Source: CAZGXI01 sp964529715
Lineage (GTDB): Bacteria; Chloroflexota; Anaerolineae; Aggregatilineales; Ch27
Assembly: GCA_964529715.1 (NCBI GenBank)
Contig: CAZGXI010000014.1
Location: forward strand, 1-64,000
Length of the DNA: 64,000 bases
Reading direction: 5' to 3'
Part shown: piece after piece, positions 25,220-32,750 of the stretch
How the letters are laid out: each line of letters opens with the position of its first letter
Numbering within the stretch: the stretch's first letter is position 1
Program-made: the position numbers and the translations under genes
Notes under the pieces: model-generated
The model's database searches: none
Told to the model about the DNA's origin: nothing
The model's input: only the letters and a program-made list of their open reading frames with translations

Positions 25220-25675
25220 ATGATCACGATCACCTTCCGGGACCTGATCGCCGAGTGGCAGGCCGCTTATGAGACTTTCCTGGCCGCCGTCCATGCCCTG
25301 CCTGCCGATAAACGCGAGACGCCCGGCATTTGTGGCGTGTGGAACGCGCGCCAAGTTGTAGCTCACCTGGCCGGCTGGCATTACGAGGCCGTCCGCCGCT
25401 ACGCCGAAATCGCCGTCGGCGACCCCCTCAACCGCCAGTACGACGAAGACAGCTTCAACGCGCTTCAGGTGGAGGCGCGCGCCCACCTGACCTGGGAGCA
25501 AACCCTGGACGATTTGCGTGAAGTGACCGACATCCTGCGGGCGCAGGCGCGCGAGCTGACCGAACAGCAGGCTGTCGCCGAACCGCGTTATGCTGAATGG
25601 CTGCGCGGGCTGACCGGCGACCTGCGCCATCACACCGAACAGGTGCGGGCCTGGCTTCCACCCGGCGCGCGTTAA
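25220..25675 (+). CDS. DinB-like / ClbS-DfsB family four-helix protein
   Basis: A 151-residue all-helical protein of the DinB superfamily. The pattern fits: a His-containing helix WNARQVVAHLAGWH (about residues 41-54) and a second pair of histidines in GDLRHHTEQV (about 134-143), which usually bind one metal ion. Family members include metal-dependent thiol transferases (mycothiol, bacillithiol), maleylpyruvate isomerase and ClbS, which opens colibactin. No substrate can be named. GGGGAGG precedes the ATG. The gene is alone between a repeat element and a promoter. Confidence 0.8.
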   Translation: MITITFRDLIAEWQAAYETFLAAVHALPADKRETPGICGVWNARQVVAHLAGWHYEAVRRYAEIAVGDPLNRQYDEDSFNALQVEARAHLTWEQTLDDLREVTDILRAQARELTEQQAVAEPRYAEWLRGLTGDLRHHTEQVRAWLPPGAR

Positions 25676-25705
25676 GCGAACGCTCCGCCTGTCGTTCCCT
25701 TTTCG

Positions 25706-25714
25706 TGTTATACT
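25706..25714 (+). promoter_or_regulatory. Extended -10 promoter before the small ORF and peptidase
   Basis: TGTTATACT matches the extended -10 pattern TGnTATAnT. It lies 62 bases before the start of the small gene; no clear -35 box is seen. Confidence 0.45.
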
Positions 25715-25775
25715 CTCCCCCCTGGGTGGATGCCCCACGCGGCGAGGATATGTTGTGCACAGGTTGGGGGCAACC

Positions 25776-25985
25776 ATGTTGAAAGCAGCCATCCTGGAGC
25801 AATTGGACCGTCTGGACGAGGATCAACAGCGGCAGGTGCTGGAGTTCATCTGTGCACTGGCAGGCGTTGCGCCGAATAAGGAGACGCCACCGCAGGCTGC
25901 GGTCTCCCCGGATGAGGTGGATTGGACGTGCCTGGACCAGGGCATTGATGCGGAAAGCGAAGGCATGGAAGCAGATGAATGGTAA
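25776..25985 (+). CDS. Small acidic helical protein, 69 aa, unknown
   Basis: The ATG at 25776 gives MLKAAILEQLDRLDEDQQRQ, an amphipathic helix of the kind found at the start of DUF2281-like or antitoxin-like small proteins, followed by an acidic, Pro-containing tail ending EADEW. GGGGGC lies just upstream. It overlaps the start of the metallopeptidase gene by 11 bases, so the two are probably translationally coupled. There is no toxin-like partner nearby. Function unknown. Confidence 0.6.
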   Translation: MLKAAILEQLDRLDEDQQRQVLEFICALAGVAPNKETPPQAAVSPDEVDWTCLDQGIDAESEGMEADEW

Positions 25986-27651
25986 ATGTCGGGCAGCCGT
26001 GGGGTGCTTTCGACCGGCTTTGAACACCGTTGTGGTGTTGATCGCGTTGTTCCTGACGGCGTGCAGCGGCGGGATATCCGGTCGCACGATGCCAACCCTG
26101 CCGCCGACCCCGACTGCCGTCCCGCACACCACCCCGACCGCCGTCCCCGCGCCGGAGGTCGAACCGCCCGCCGCCGTCGATTGGAGCGACGTGGGCATGT
26201 TCCGCCAGGCCATGCGCCCAGCCTTCGCCGGGGATGTGGACGCTTTCGCCAACCGCAACCGCTACGTCATCGAGGCAACGGTCGAGCTGACCGACGTAGC
26301 GGCGATCTACGGCGCGGAGCGGGTGCGCTACACCAACCGCAGTGCCGACACGCTCTCCGAGATCGTGTTTCGCCTGTACCCCAACCTGGACGCTTATTCC
26401 GGCCAGATGAACATCACCGAAGTGACGGTGAACGGCGAGCCGGTCATCGTCCGCTTCGAGGACCGTCGCTCGGTGATGGTGGTGCCGCTGGCTGAGCCGC
26501 TGGCGCCACAGGAGAGCGTCGAACTGACGGTCGGGTTCAACAGCGCCATTGAAAAGGGCTTCGCCGCCAACTATGGCGAGTACAGCTACCAGCAGGGCAT
26601 CTTCGCCGCGCCACAGTGGTATCCTGCCCTGAGCGTCTACGAGGAAGGACGCGGCTGGTGGACCGGGCGCTCGCCCCTGCAAGGCGACCCCAGCTACATG
26701 GAAACCGGCCTCTACGACGTGCGCGTGACGGCTGCCGAAGACATGACCATCGTCCTCAGTGGCAGCGAGATCGGTGCGACGACCAACGGCGACGGCACGG
26801 TGACGCATCATGTCGTCAGCGGCCCGATGCGCGACAGCATCCTGATCGCCAGCCGCGAACTGGGTCGCGTCAGCGGCGAGACGGATGGTATCACGGTCAA
26901 CATCTACTATTGGAACGACGAGCGCGCCGTGCACAATGAACGCGCCGCCCGCGCCGGCTTGCAGATGACCATCGATTCGCTGGACGTATTTAACCGCGTC
27001 TTCGGGCAGTATCCCTTTGCCGAGTTCGACGTGGTGCAGACGGACACCGATGCGGGTGGGATCGAGTACCCCGGCCTGATCGTTGTCGCCGACAACTACT
27101 GGGACACAGGCGACAGTTTCTTCGAGGTCGTGATCGCCCACGAAACGGCCCACCAGTGGTGGTACAGTCTGGTGGGCAATAACCAGGTTGAGCAGCCGTT
27201 TGTGGACGAAAGCCTGACCAGCTTTTGCGAGTACGTTTACTTCTGGGAAACGGCCCAGACTCCGCGCGAGGTCGAGGACGCCGAGGACTACGTGCGCGGC
27301 GATCAGGCCTGGTACAACACCTATGTCGGCCAGGGCAACCCGAACCTGCCGCTGGGCCTGCCGGTCGCCAGCTACGCCGAACGCGCCTACGTGATGATCA
27401 TCTATACCAAAGGGCCGCTTTTCTTCAACGAGATCGCCGAAACCATCGGGCGGGAGCAGCTTTACGCCGTGCTGCAAGAGTACTTCCGCCGCTACCGCTA
27501 CGAGGTGGCGACCATCGGCGATATGCTGGCCGTCTTCGAGGATGTCACCGGGCAGTCGTGGGACGCCTTCTTCTACGAGTGGGTGGGCAGCTTCCCCGGC
27601 CTGGATACGGGCGTCATCCCGACGGTGAACGCCATGCAGCAGGGCGGGTAG
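25975..27651 (+). CDS. M1-family-like zinc metallopeptidase lipoprotein
   Basis: A 558-residue secreted protein anchored by lipid at Cys30 (lipobox LFLTAC), then a Thr-Pro-rich linker (about 37-65). An M1-type N-terminal beta domain precedes the catalytic site HETAH (389-393) with the third zinc ligand Glu at 412 in FVDESL, the exact HExxH-x18-E spacing. The usual GAMEN substrate loop reads GGIEYPG, as in some divergent bacterial M1 enzymes. It probably trims peptides outside the membrane. The start at 25975 (GGAAG upstream) gives the signal peptide directly; the longer frame would add Arg-rich shadow sequence from the preceding gene. Confidence 0.88.
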   Translation: MNGKCRAAVGCFRPALNTVVVLIALFLTACSGGISGRTMPTLPPTPTAVPHTTPTAVPAPEVEPPAAVDWSDVGMFRQAMRPAFAGDVDAFANRNRYVIEATVELTDVAAIYGAERVRYTNRSADTLSEIVFRLYPNLDAYSGQMNITEVTVNGEPVIVRFEDRRSVMVVPLAEPLAPQESVELTVGFNSAIEKGFAANYGEYSYQQGIFAAPQWYPALSVYEEGRGWWTGRSPLQGDPSYMETGLYDVRVTAAEDMTIVLSGSEIGATTNGDGTVTHHVVSGPMRDSILIASRELGRVSGETDGITVNIYYWNDERAVHNERAARAGLQMTIDSLDVFNRVFGQYPFAEFDVVQTDTDAGGIEYPGLIVVADNYWDTGDSFFEVVIAHETAHQWWYSLVGNNQVEQPFVDESLTSFCEYVYFWETAQTPREVEDAEDYVRGDQAWYNTYVGQGNPNLPLGLPVASYAERAYVMIIYTKGPLFFNEIAETIGREQLYAVLQEYFRRYRYEVATIGDMLAVFEDVTGQSWDAFFYEWVGSFPGLDTGVIPTVNAMQQGG

Positions 27652-27702
27652 AGAGAGAGTTTTGAGTGCTGAGTTTTGAGTTGATCAGGGTGGGTAACTC
27701 GT

Positions 27703-27726
27703 AGGGGCGCAACATGTTGCGCCCCT
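27703..27726. repeat. GTAG-family palindrome, second exact copy
   Basis: Same 24 bases as at 6249 and 42967 (core GCGCAACATGTTGCGC), here preceded by GT. It lies 52 bases past the peptidase stop. The 27652-28021 gap holds this, the element at 27773 and no gene. Confidence 0.85.
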
Positions 27727-27772
27727 CAACCAGCGCAGGGAACGCCGCACGAAGACCACAATCGGTAAACCC

Positions 27773-27956
27773 AATGTGCCATTTCAAAAAACGGCCGTAT
27801 CTGGCTGGTCGCCAGGAGTTCCCCCCCCTGGCTAAGTCCGCAAAGTCCGCTTTAGCGGACTGAAACGCGGGTCGAGACTGTGGCCGTCAGTCCACTTCAG
27901 TGGACTTTACATGTGTAGCCGGGGACTTCAGTCCCCGGCGCTGAAAGCTGTACATT
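27773..27956. repeat. Four-hairpin element with terminal inverted repeats, copy 2 (complete)
   Basis: Terminal repeats AATGTGCCATTTCA (27773) and TGAAAGCTGTACATT (27942-27956); hairpins at 27811-27832 (degenerate, loop with a C-run), 27844-27861, 27889-27906 and 27918-27939. Stems 2-4 are identical to copy 1, while the two-base loops differ (TT, TC, TC against GA, AA, TG). Confidence 0.9.
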
Positions 27957-28021
27957 GGGTCGGTAATTGCCCCGGCGTGGCGGGATGTTCTCCGCCGCTG
28001 TGATTTTTGCCGCAGCGCAGG

Positions 28022-29965
28022 TCAGGACGACAGGTCCACCGCCTGGCCCGCATACATCCCCTTCACCTGGATCGCGCCGTCGTCTTCCCGTGTGTAGATC
28101 AGGCTGCCGTTGGCCAGCCCGGTCACGGTCACGTCGAGCGAAAAGCGGCCTGCGCCGTAGTCGTAAGTTCCGCTCCCGGCCATGACGAACCCGGCGGAGA
28201 AGGCGCAGCCGTCCAGCGTCAGCGTTTCTCCCACGTCCGACGGCGCAAACGAGAGCGTGCCGCCGTAAGGGCAGCCGACCGAGGTGGGCGTTTCCAGGTC
28301 CCAATAGTAATACTCCGGCAGGTAGTAAATCTCGTCGTCCACCCACGACAGGGCGTCCAGCGGATCGGCGAAGTCGGCGGCGCTGACCGGGATCGGCGGC
28401 ACATAGGGGGTGGCGACCACGCCCTCACAGCGGGTTTCGCGCTGCGCAGGCCGCTGATCGTCCACCAGAAAGGCCGTCACGAGATCGTCCGGGCAGGCGT
28501 CGCCGCGCCCGAAGATCACGTGCGCGCCGCCCTCGGTCGTCACCAGGTAGCCGTCGGCGAGGCGGCGGTACACCTGTTCCCCGTTGCCGACCGGCGTGGC
28601 CGGGTCTGCCGTCGCGCCCAGCACCAGCGTCGGGATGCCCTCAGCGATCAGCGGCGCTGGGCGGGGAACATCTTCGGTCCCGCCGGGCCAGAAGACGCAC
28701 GGCAGGTCGCCATAGAAGATCGACGCCAGGCGCGGCAGGGCGGCCTCCACCGCGTCGCCCGCGCGCAGATAGGCTTCGGCGCGCTCATCGGGTGTACCGC
28801 TGAAGAAAGTGTAGTCGCGGCATTCCACCGCGTAGAAGGCGGCATCCGAGAACGTCGGGTCGGGGATGGCAGCCAGCGTTTCGGGGTCCAGGCTCAGCGC
28901 ATCGTAGAGCATCCGGGCCAGCGGCACCAGGTCGTTGCGCGCAGCAGCCGCCAGTGCACGCTGAAGGATCATGCGCGCCCCTTCGGAATACAGGTAATTG
29001 GCTGCCGCCGTTTCGAGGTCGGTCAGCGTGAAGGCGCGTTCCTGGCTCAGGCCGCCGGAGGGCAGCGGGAAGCGAAACACCGCCGGGGCCGAGGCCAGTT
29101 CTGCCGCCGCGTCGTCGTAGAAGGCCAACGCGCTGCCGCCGAAGTCCGCCGCACAGTCCGGGTCGGCGTCGCAGGCTTGCAGGGTCATCGCCAGCACATC
29201 GCTGAATGCCTGCGCCTGCTCCCGATAGTAATCCGGCCCGGAGAGGGTCAGGTCCACCGTGCCGTCCAGGATCAGCCCGGCCAGCCGATCTGGGTGAGCG
29301 GCGGCGTAGGTCTGCGCGAACTGCGTGCCGTAGCTCTCGCCGTACAGCCAGAACTGCGCATCGCCCAGCGCCGCGCGGAACGCTTCCAGGTCCTCGATGG
29401 CCTGTTCCGTGCCGTAGAAGCGCAATCGCTCCGGGGGGAGGCCCATCTCGCGCACACAGTCCTGGGCGAAGGTCCGCGCCGCCGCGACCAGCGCGGCCTC
29501 CTGCTGCGGTGTGCGGGCCTGCCAGTCGGCGCGGTAATACGTGGCGGCGGCGTCGGGGCATGCCAGTTCGCCGGAAGCGCCCACGCCGCGCTGGTCGAAG
29601 AAGACGATGTCAAAGTGCTCCGGGATGCGCGGATCGAACGCGGCAGTATACGAGTCGGCGACGGCCAGCCCGGACCCGCCCGGCCCGCCGACGACGGTCA
29701 CGAACATGCCCTTGCGTTCGCCGCTGGCCGGCAGGACGGCGAACACCACCTCCATCGTCTCACCGCTGGCCGGGTCGAAGTGATCCAGGGGCGCGGTCAG
29801 GTTGATGCAGGTGAAGTCACTGTTCGGGCAGGGATAGCCGCCCAGCCGCGCCAGGATCGCCGTCGTGTCTTCGCGCCCACCGCCCTGGGCCAGCGCCGGG
29901 ATGTCTGCACCTGCTGAGAGAATAACGAGCGCGAGTAAAAGGGAGAACAGAAGCAACTTTTTCAT
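28022..29965 (-). CDS. Secreted alpha/beta-hydrolase, TAP-like peptidase (S33)
   Basis: A 647-residue exported hydrolase. A signal peptide ends near ADIPALAQ. The core has VGGPGGSG (oxyanion), nucleophile Ser in YGESYGTQ, Asp in GATADPATPV and His in TEGGAHVIF. The layout with a large helical lid matches tripeptidyl/prolyl aminopeptidases of family S33 (TAP-like C-terminal domain). A further ~130 residues after the His form an extra beta-rich C-terminal domain of unknown role. The ATG at 29965 (MKKLLLF) has GAAGGA 7-8 bases upstream; 29971 is an alternative. It likely hydrolyses short peptides outside the cell. The membrane GH17-like gene ends 50 bases upstream. Confidence 0.85.
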   Translation of the reverse strand: MKKLLLFSLLLALVILSAGADIPALAQGGGREDTTAILARLGGYPCPNSDFTCINLTAPLDHFDPASGETMEVVFAVLPASGERKGMFVTVVGGPGGSGLAVADSYTAAFDPRIPEHFDIVFFDQRGVGASGELACPDAAATYYRADWQARTPQQEAALVAAARTFAQDCVREMGLPPERLRFYGTEQAIEDLEAFRAALGDAQFWLYGESYGTQFAQTYAAAHPDRLAGLILDGTVDLTLSGPDYYREQAQAFSDVLAMTLQACDADPDCAADFGGSALAFYDDAAAELASAPAVFRFPLPSGGLSQERAFTLTDLETAAANYLYSEGARMILQRALAAAARNDLVPLARMLYDALSLDPETLAAIPDPTFSDAAFYAVECRDYTFFSGTPDERAEAYLRAGDAVEAALPRLASIFYGDLPCVFWPGGTEDVPRPAPLIAEGIPTLVLGATADPATPVGNGEQVYRRLADGYLVTTEGGAHVIFGRGDACPDDLVTAFLVDDQRPAQRETRCEGVVATPYVPPIPVSAADFADPLDALSWVDDEIYYLPEYYYWDLETPTSVGCPYGGTLSFAPSDVGETLTLDGCAFSAGFVMAGSGTYDYGAGRFSLDVTVTGLANGSLIYTREDDGAIQVKGMYAGQAVDLSS

Positions 29966-30015
29966 TGTCATGTCCTTCAGCAGAATCAACAGCGGTCATG
30001 CCGCCGCGGGACCGC

Positions 30016-31557
30016 TCAGGATGGACGGGGACAGACGAACTCGACGACGGGCTTGGGGCTGCGCTGCGCGTCGAACAGCCCCCAGTACGGCTCGACGGGC
30101 GACCAGTCTTTCCAGGGCTGGTCGAAGGCTTCAAAGTAGGAGAAGAAGACCGGCGTCTGGGCCAATGCCTGATAGTACGCCGCCTGTCCTTCAGGGCTGA
30201 GATCCGGCTCGCCTCCGCTCGGCAGGCCGACTTCCCGGAAAAACACGGGCCGTCCTCCCGCCAGCGCCACGAGATCGGCGTACTGCTGCGCCGTCCACGC
30301 GGCGGCTCCGGCAGGATCGGTGTATCCCACGTGGTACGGGTGCACGCCAGGGAATATCCAGTCGCCCAGAGCCAGCAGTTCGGGGGTGTAGTACCGCACG
30401 TCCTCATTGGTCGCCACCGGGCGGCCCGTCTGCTGCGCGACCGTTTGCATAAAGGCGCGCAGTTCGTCCAGGGTGTAAGTCTCGTTATGCAGCCCTTCGT
30501 TGCCGATGGCGTAGCCCCAGACGATGGGCGATTCGGCGGCGTCGATGGCAACCTCGACCTCTTGAGGATTGATCCGGTCGGTCGCCATCCTCACCAGGTT
30601 CACCCCCAGGATGACTCCCTGGAACCCGGCCTGCTCTGCCAGCGTGTGCAGGTCGCCGTAGGCCGAATAGGTGATCAGGCCGTCGAAGCCCGCTGCGTGA
30701 AGCACGCGCAGGTCTTCCAGGATCGAGTCGGAAGAGGGGATGAGGGCCGGGCTGGTGAGCGGGTTCTGGTGCGTCGGGCCATAGGAGACCCAGCACAGGT
30801 CCTGCCAGGCGGCGGCGTCGAAGGCGGTCGGCTGCCAGGCCGTCTCAGGCGCGGACGCAGCGGTTTCGGGCGGCAGCGGCCCGCTGCAGGTCATGTCTCC
30901 CTGCGCGAACGGCTTGAGCGGTAAGCGCACCGGGTAGGAAAAACTGTAGGCCGTAAAGTCGCCGAGGTTCGGCCTGACGGCCCCATCTACGGCGTTGGCC
31001 GGATCCATGAGCGCCACCGCCGCCTCGATGATCTCGCCGTCGATGGGCGGATAGGCCGTGTCCCCGATCCAGCCCTGCGCCATCCAGCCACCGTCCGGGA
31101 AGAGCGTTCCACTGCCGGCCAGAGTCCAGTCGTTCGGGCTGGCCGGGTGGTTGGGGCGGTGGTAGATCACGTACAGCCGGGCGTTGGGCGGGAGCACCGC
31201 ATCCGTCGGCGCGATCCAGCCGCCGAGCGTGTAAGTCCAGGAGCGGTTCGGGTCGCTGGCCGCACCCTGCGCGTTGTAAGGCAAGACGCCGTCGGCGGCA
31301 GGACAGGTGATGCTGATCCCGACGTTGGGAGAGGGCGTCGGTGTGGGGGTGGCGGTCAGGGCGAGCGTCGGCGTGAGGCCGTCGGTCAGGGTGGGCGTCG
31401 GTACTGCTGCCTGGATGCCTACCCCGCCGACAAAATCGGTGAGCCGCAGCATGGCGATCACGGCGGTCACGGCCACGATCAGGGTTGCCAGGGCGACGAT
31501 CAGTGCCGCCAGAGCGACGATCAGCATGGCGATGGAGGCGCTGCGCGATTCGTGCAT
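30016..31557 (-). CDS. Membrane-anchored GH17-like glycoside hydrolase
   Basis: A 513-residue protein: one N-terminal membrane helix (about 8-37), a Thr-Pro-rich linker (about 50-75), a beta domain (about 80-220) and a TIM barrel (about 245-510). The barrel carries the glutamate of VWGYAIGNEG as likely acid/base and the glutamate of FFREVGLPSGG as likely nucleophile. This is the arrangement of GH17 beta-1,3-glucanases (NE and ETGWPS), though the motifs are divergent. AAAGGGT precedes the ATG. The TIR-domain gene ends 31 bases upstream, so the two are probably one operon. The substrate could be a beta-1,3-glucan, but the assignment is at fold level. Confidence 0.7.
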   Translation of the reverse strand: MHESRSASIAMLIVALAALIVALATLIVAVTAVIAMLRLTDFVGGVGIQAAVPTPTLTDGLTPTLALTATPTPTPSPNVGISITCPAADGVLPYNAQGAASDPNRSWTYTLGGWIAPTDAVLPPNARLYVIYHRPNHPASPNDWTLAGSGTLFPDGGWMAQGWIGDTAYPPIDGEIIEAAVALMDPANAVDGAVRPNLGDFTAYSFSYPVRLPLKPFAQGDMTCSGPLPPETAASAPETAWQPTAFDAAAWQDLCWVSYGPTHQNPLTSPALIPSSDSILEDLRVLHAAGFDGLITYSAYGDLHTLAEQAGFQGVILGVNLVRMATDRINPQEVEVAIDAAESPIVWGYAIGNEGLHNETYTLDELRAFMQTVAQQTGRPVATNEDVRYYTPELLALGDWIFPGVHPYHVGYTDPAGAAAWTAQQYADLVALAGGRPVFFREVGLPSGGEPDLSPEGQAAYYQALAQTPVFFSYFEAFDQPWKDWSPVEPYWGLFDAQRSPKPVVEFVCPRPS

Positions 31558-31588
31558 GGCTGTACCCTTTCTGTGATACTCTACAGCG

Positions 31589-32581
31589 TTATTCAGGTAT
31601 GGAACCCACCGCCAGCGCCGCGCCGAAGAGGACGCGGCCCCCCGCAAGAAGCTGCTGTTCAAGCTCGGCAGTATGTTCCCACGCCCAGGCTTCGTCGGAC
31701 GGCAGGGCGCGCGCCGCATCTGCCGGGGTCAGGTAAACGCGCAGGTCGAACGAGGCGCCGCCCGGATAGCTGGAGAGGTCGCCGACCGGGATAGAAAGAC
31801 CCCATGAGCCGGCGGTCGTCTCCGGCTGTATGGCGGCGGCGCGCGCGCGTCCCGCGATCTCCGTGACGAAGACCAGCGCCATGCCCTGCTGACCACACAA
31901 CTCGAACATGCCGCTGGCCTCGAACCAGAAAGCCCGGCTGCCGCCCCGGCGCGCGATCTGCACGGGCGCGTCGGCGTCGTTTAGAGTGAGCGATGGCGCA
32001 CAGGCGGCGGAAGGCGCGGACGTGGGCGCTCCTCCGCGCGTGACGGCAACCAGGGCGAGCAGGGCTGCCGCGACCAGGGCCAGCAGGGCCATTCCCAATG
32101 CCAGGGCAAGGAGCTTGAACAGTGGGTTGGGCAACCTGAACGAACCGAATACCTGCCGCAGGTTGCCGAACAATCCTTGATCCAGCGGGGCAAGCGGCGC
32201 TTCGGGCAGGTTGAGCACCTGCGCCAGCTTTTTGACCGGGTCGGTAAAATCCTCGTGCTGGATGCTGTTGAGGAAGGATAACGGGAAGGGAATCGCGGTG
32301 GGTTCGAGCAGCACCGGGACAATGGCCTTGCCCTTTTGCCTGGCCCAATCGATCTCGCGCCTGACCCACTCCGACGCGACGGCGTTCGGACTCTTGAGCA
32401 GGACGAAATAGTCGCACTGTTCGATCTCGCTGCCCAGGCGTTCGTCCCACTGCTGCCCGGCGTCGAGTCCGGCGAAGTCGATGAAGACGCGCGCGCCGCG
32501 CCGGGAGAGTTCGGAAGCAAGGTAAGCCGCCGCCCCGATGTCTCGCCGTGAATAACTGATGAAAATACGCGGAGAACACAT
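31589..32581 (-). CDS. TIR domain - transmembrane - extracytoplasmic domain protein
   Basis: A 330-residue protein. Residues 4-125 are a TIR domain starting RIFISYSRRD. It keeps the helix SEWVRREI, whose Glu76 aligns with the catalytic Glu of NAD-cleaving TIRs (compare DWVHKEI in SARM1). A membrane helix follows (about 153-180), then a Thr/Ser/Ala-rich linker and a beta-type domain (about 195-330) that would face outward. Start ATG at 32581 with AGGAG 7 bases upstream; the frame runs open to 32767 without use. Most bacterial TIR proteins are soluble, so the topology is uncommon. Cotranscription with the GH17-like gene suggests a cell-surface role. NADase activity is a prediction. Confidence 0.85.
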   Translation of the reverse strand: MCSPRIFISYSRRDIGAAAYLASELSRRGARVFIDFAGLDAGQQWDERLGSEIEQCDYFVLLKSPNAVASEWVRREIDWARQKGKAIVPVLLEPTAIPFPLSFLNSIQHEDFTDPVKKLAQVLNLPEAPLAPLDQGLFGNLRQVFGSFRLPNPLFKLLALALGMALLALVAAALLALVAVTRGGAPTSAPSAACAPSLTLNDADAPVQIARRGGSRAFWFEASGMFELCGQQGMALVFVTEIAGRARAAAIQPETTAGSWGLSIPVGDLSSYPGGASFDLRVYLTPADAARALPSDEAWAWEHTAELEQQLLAGGRVLFGAALAVGSIPE

Positions 32582-32750
32582 GTCTGGCTCCTGCGAGGCG
32601 GCGGGCTGTACGGGTGGAAGGATGCAGGGGTAATGTGGAGAAATTATGACATTGCGGCAGTTTGCCGTCAAACGAGGGTAAGCAGAGATAAATCCGGGGC
32701 CGCCCGACAGACGCCCCCGGATTGCTGACAGCTGAGTGCTGACCGCTGCC

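Noticed and set aside
25755..25775. Earlier GTG start of the small helical protein
   Set aside because: The ATG at 25776 has the better ribosome site and starts at the amphipathic helix; the earlier seven codons are probably not translated.
24962..27956. Repeated hairpins might be a CRISPR array
   Set aside because: The units differ in stem sequence and lack regular unique spacers; no cas genes are near.
31558..31719. N-terminal extension of the GH17-like protein
   Set aside because: It overlaps the TIR gene end and lacks a ribosome site; ATG 31557 starts directly at the membrane helix.
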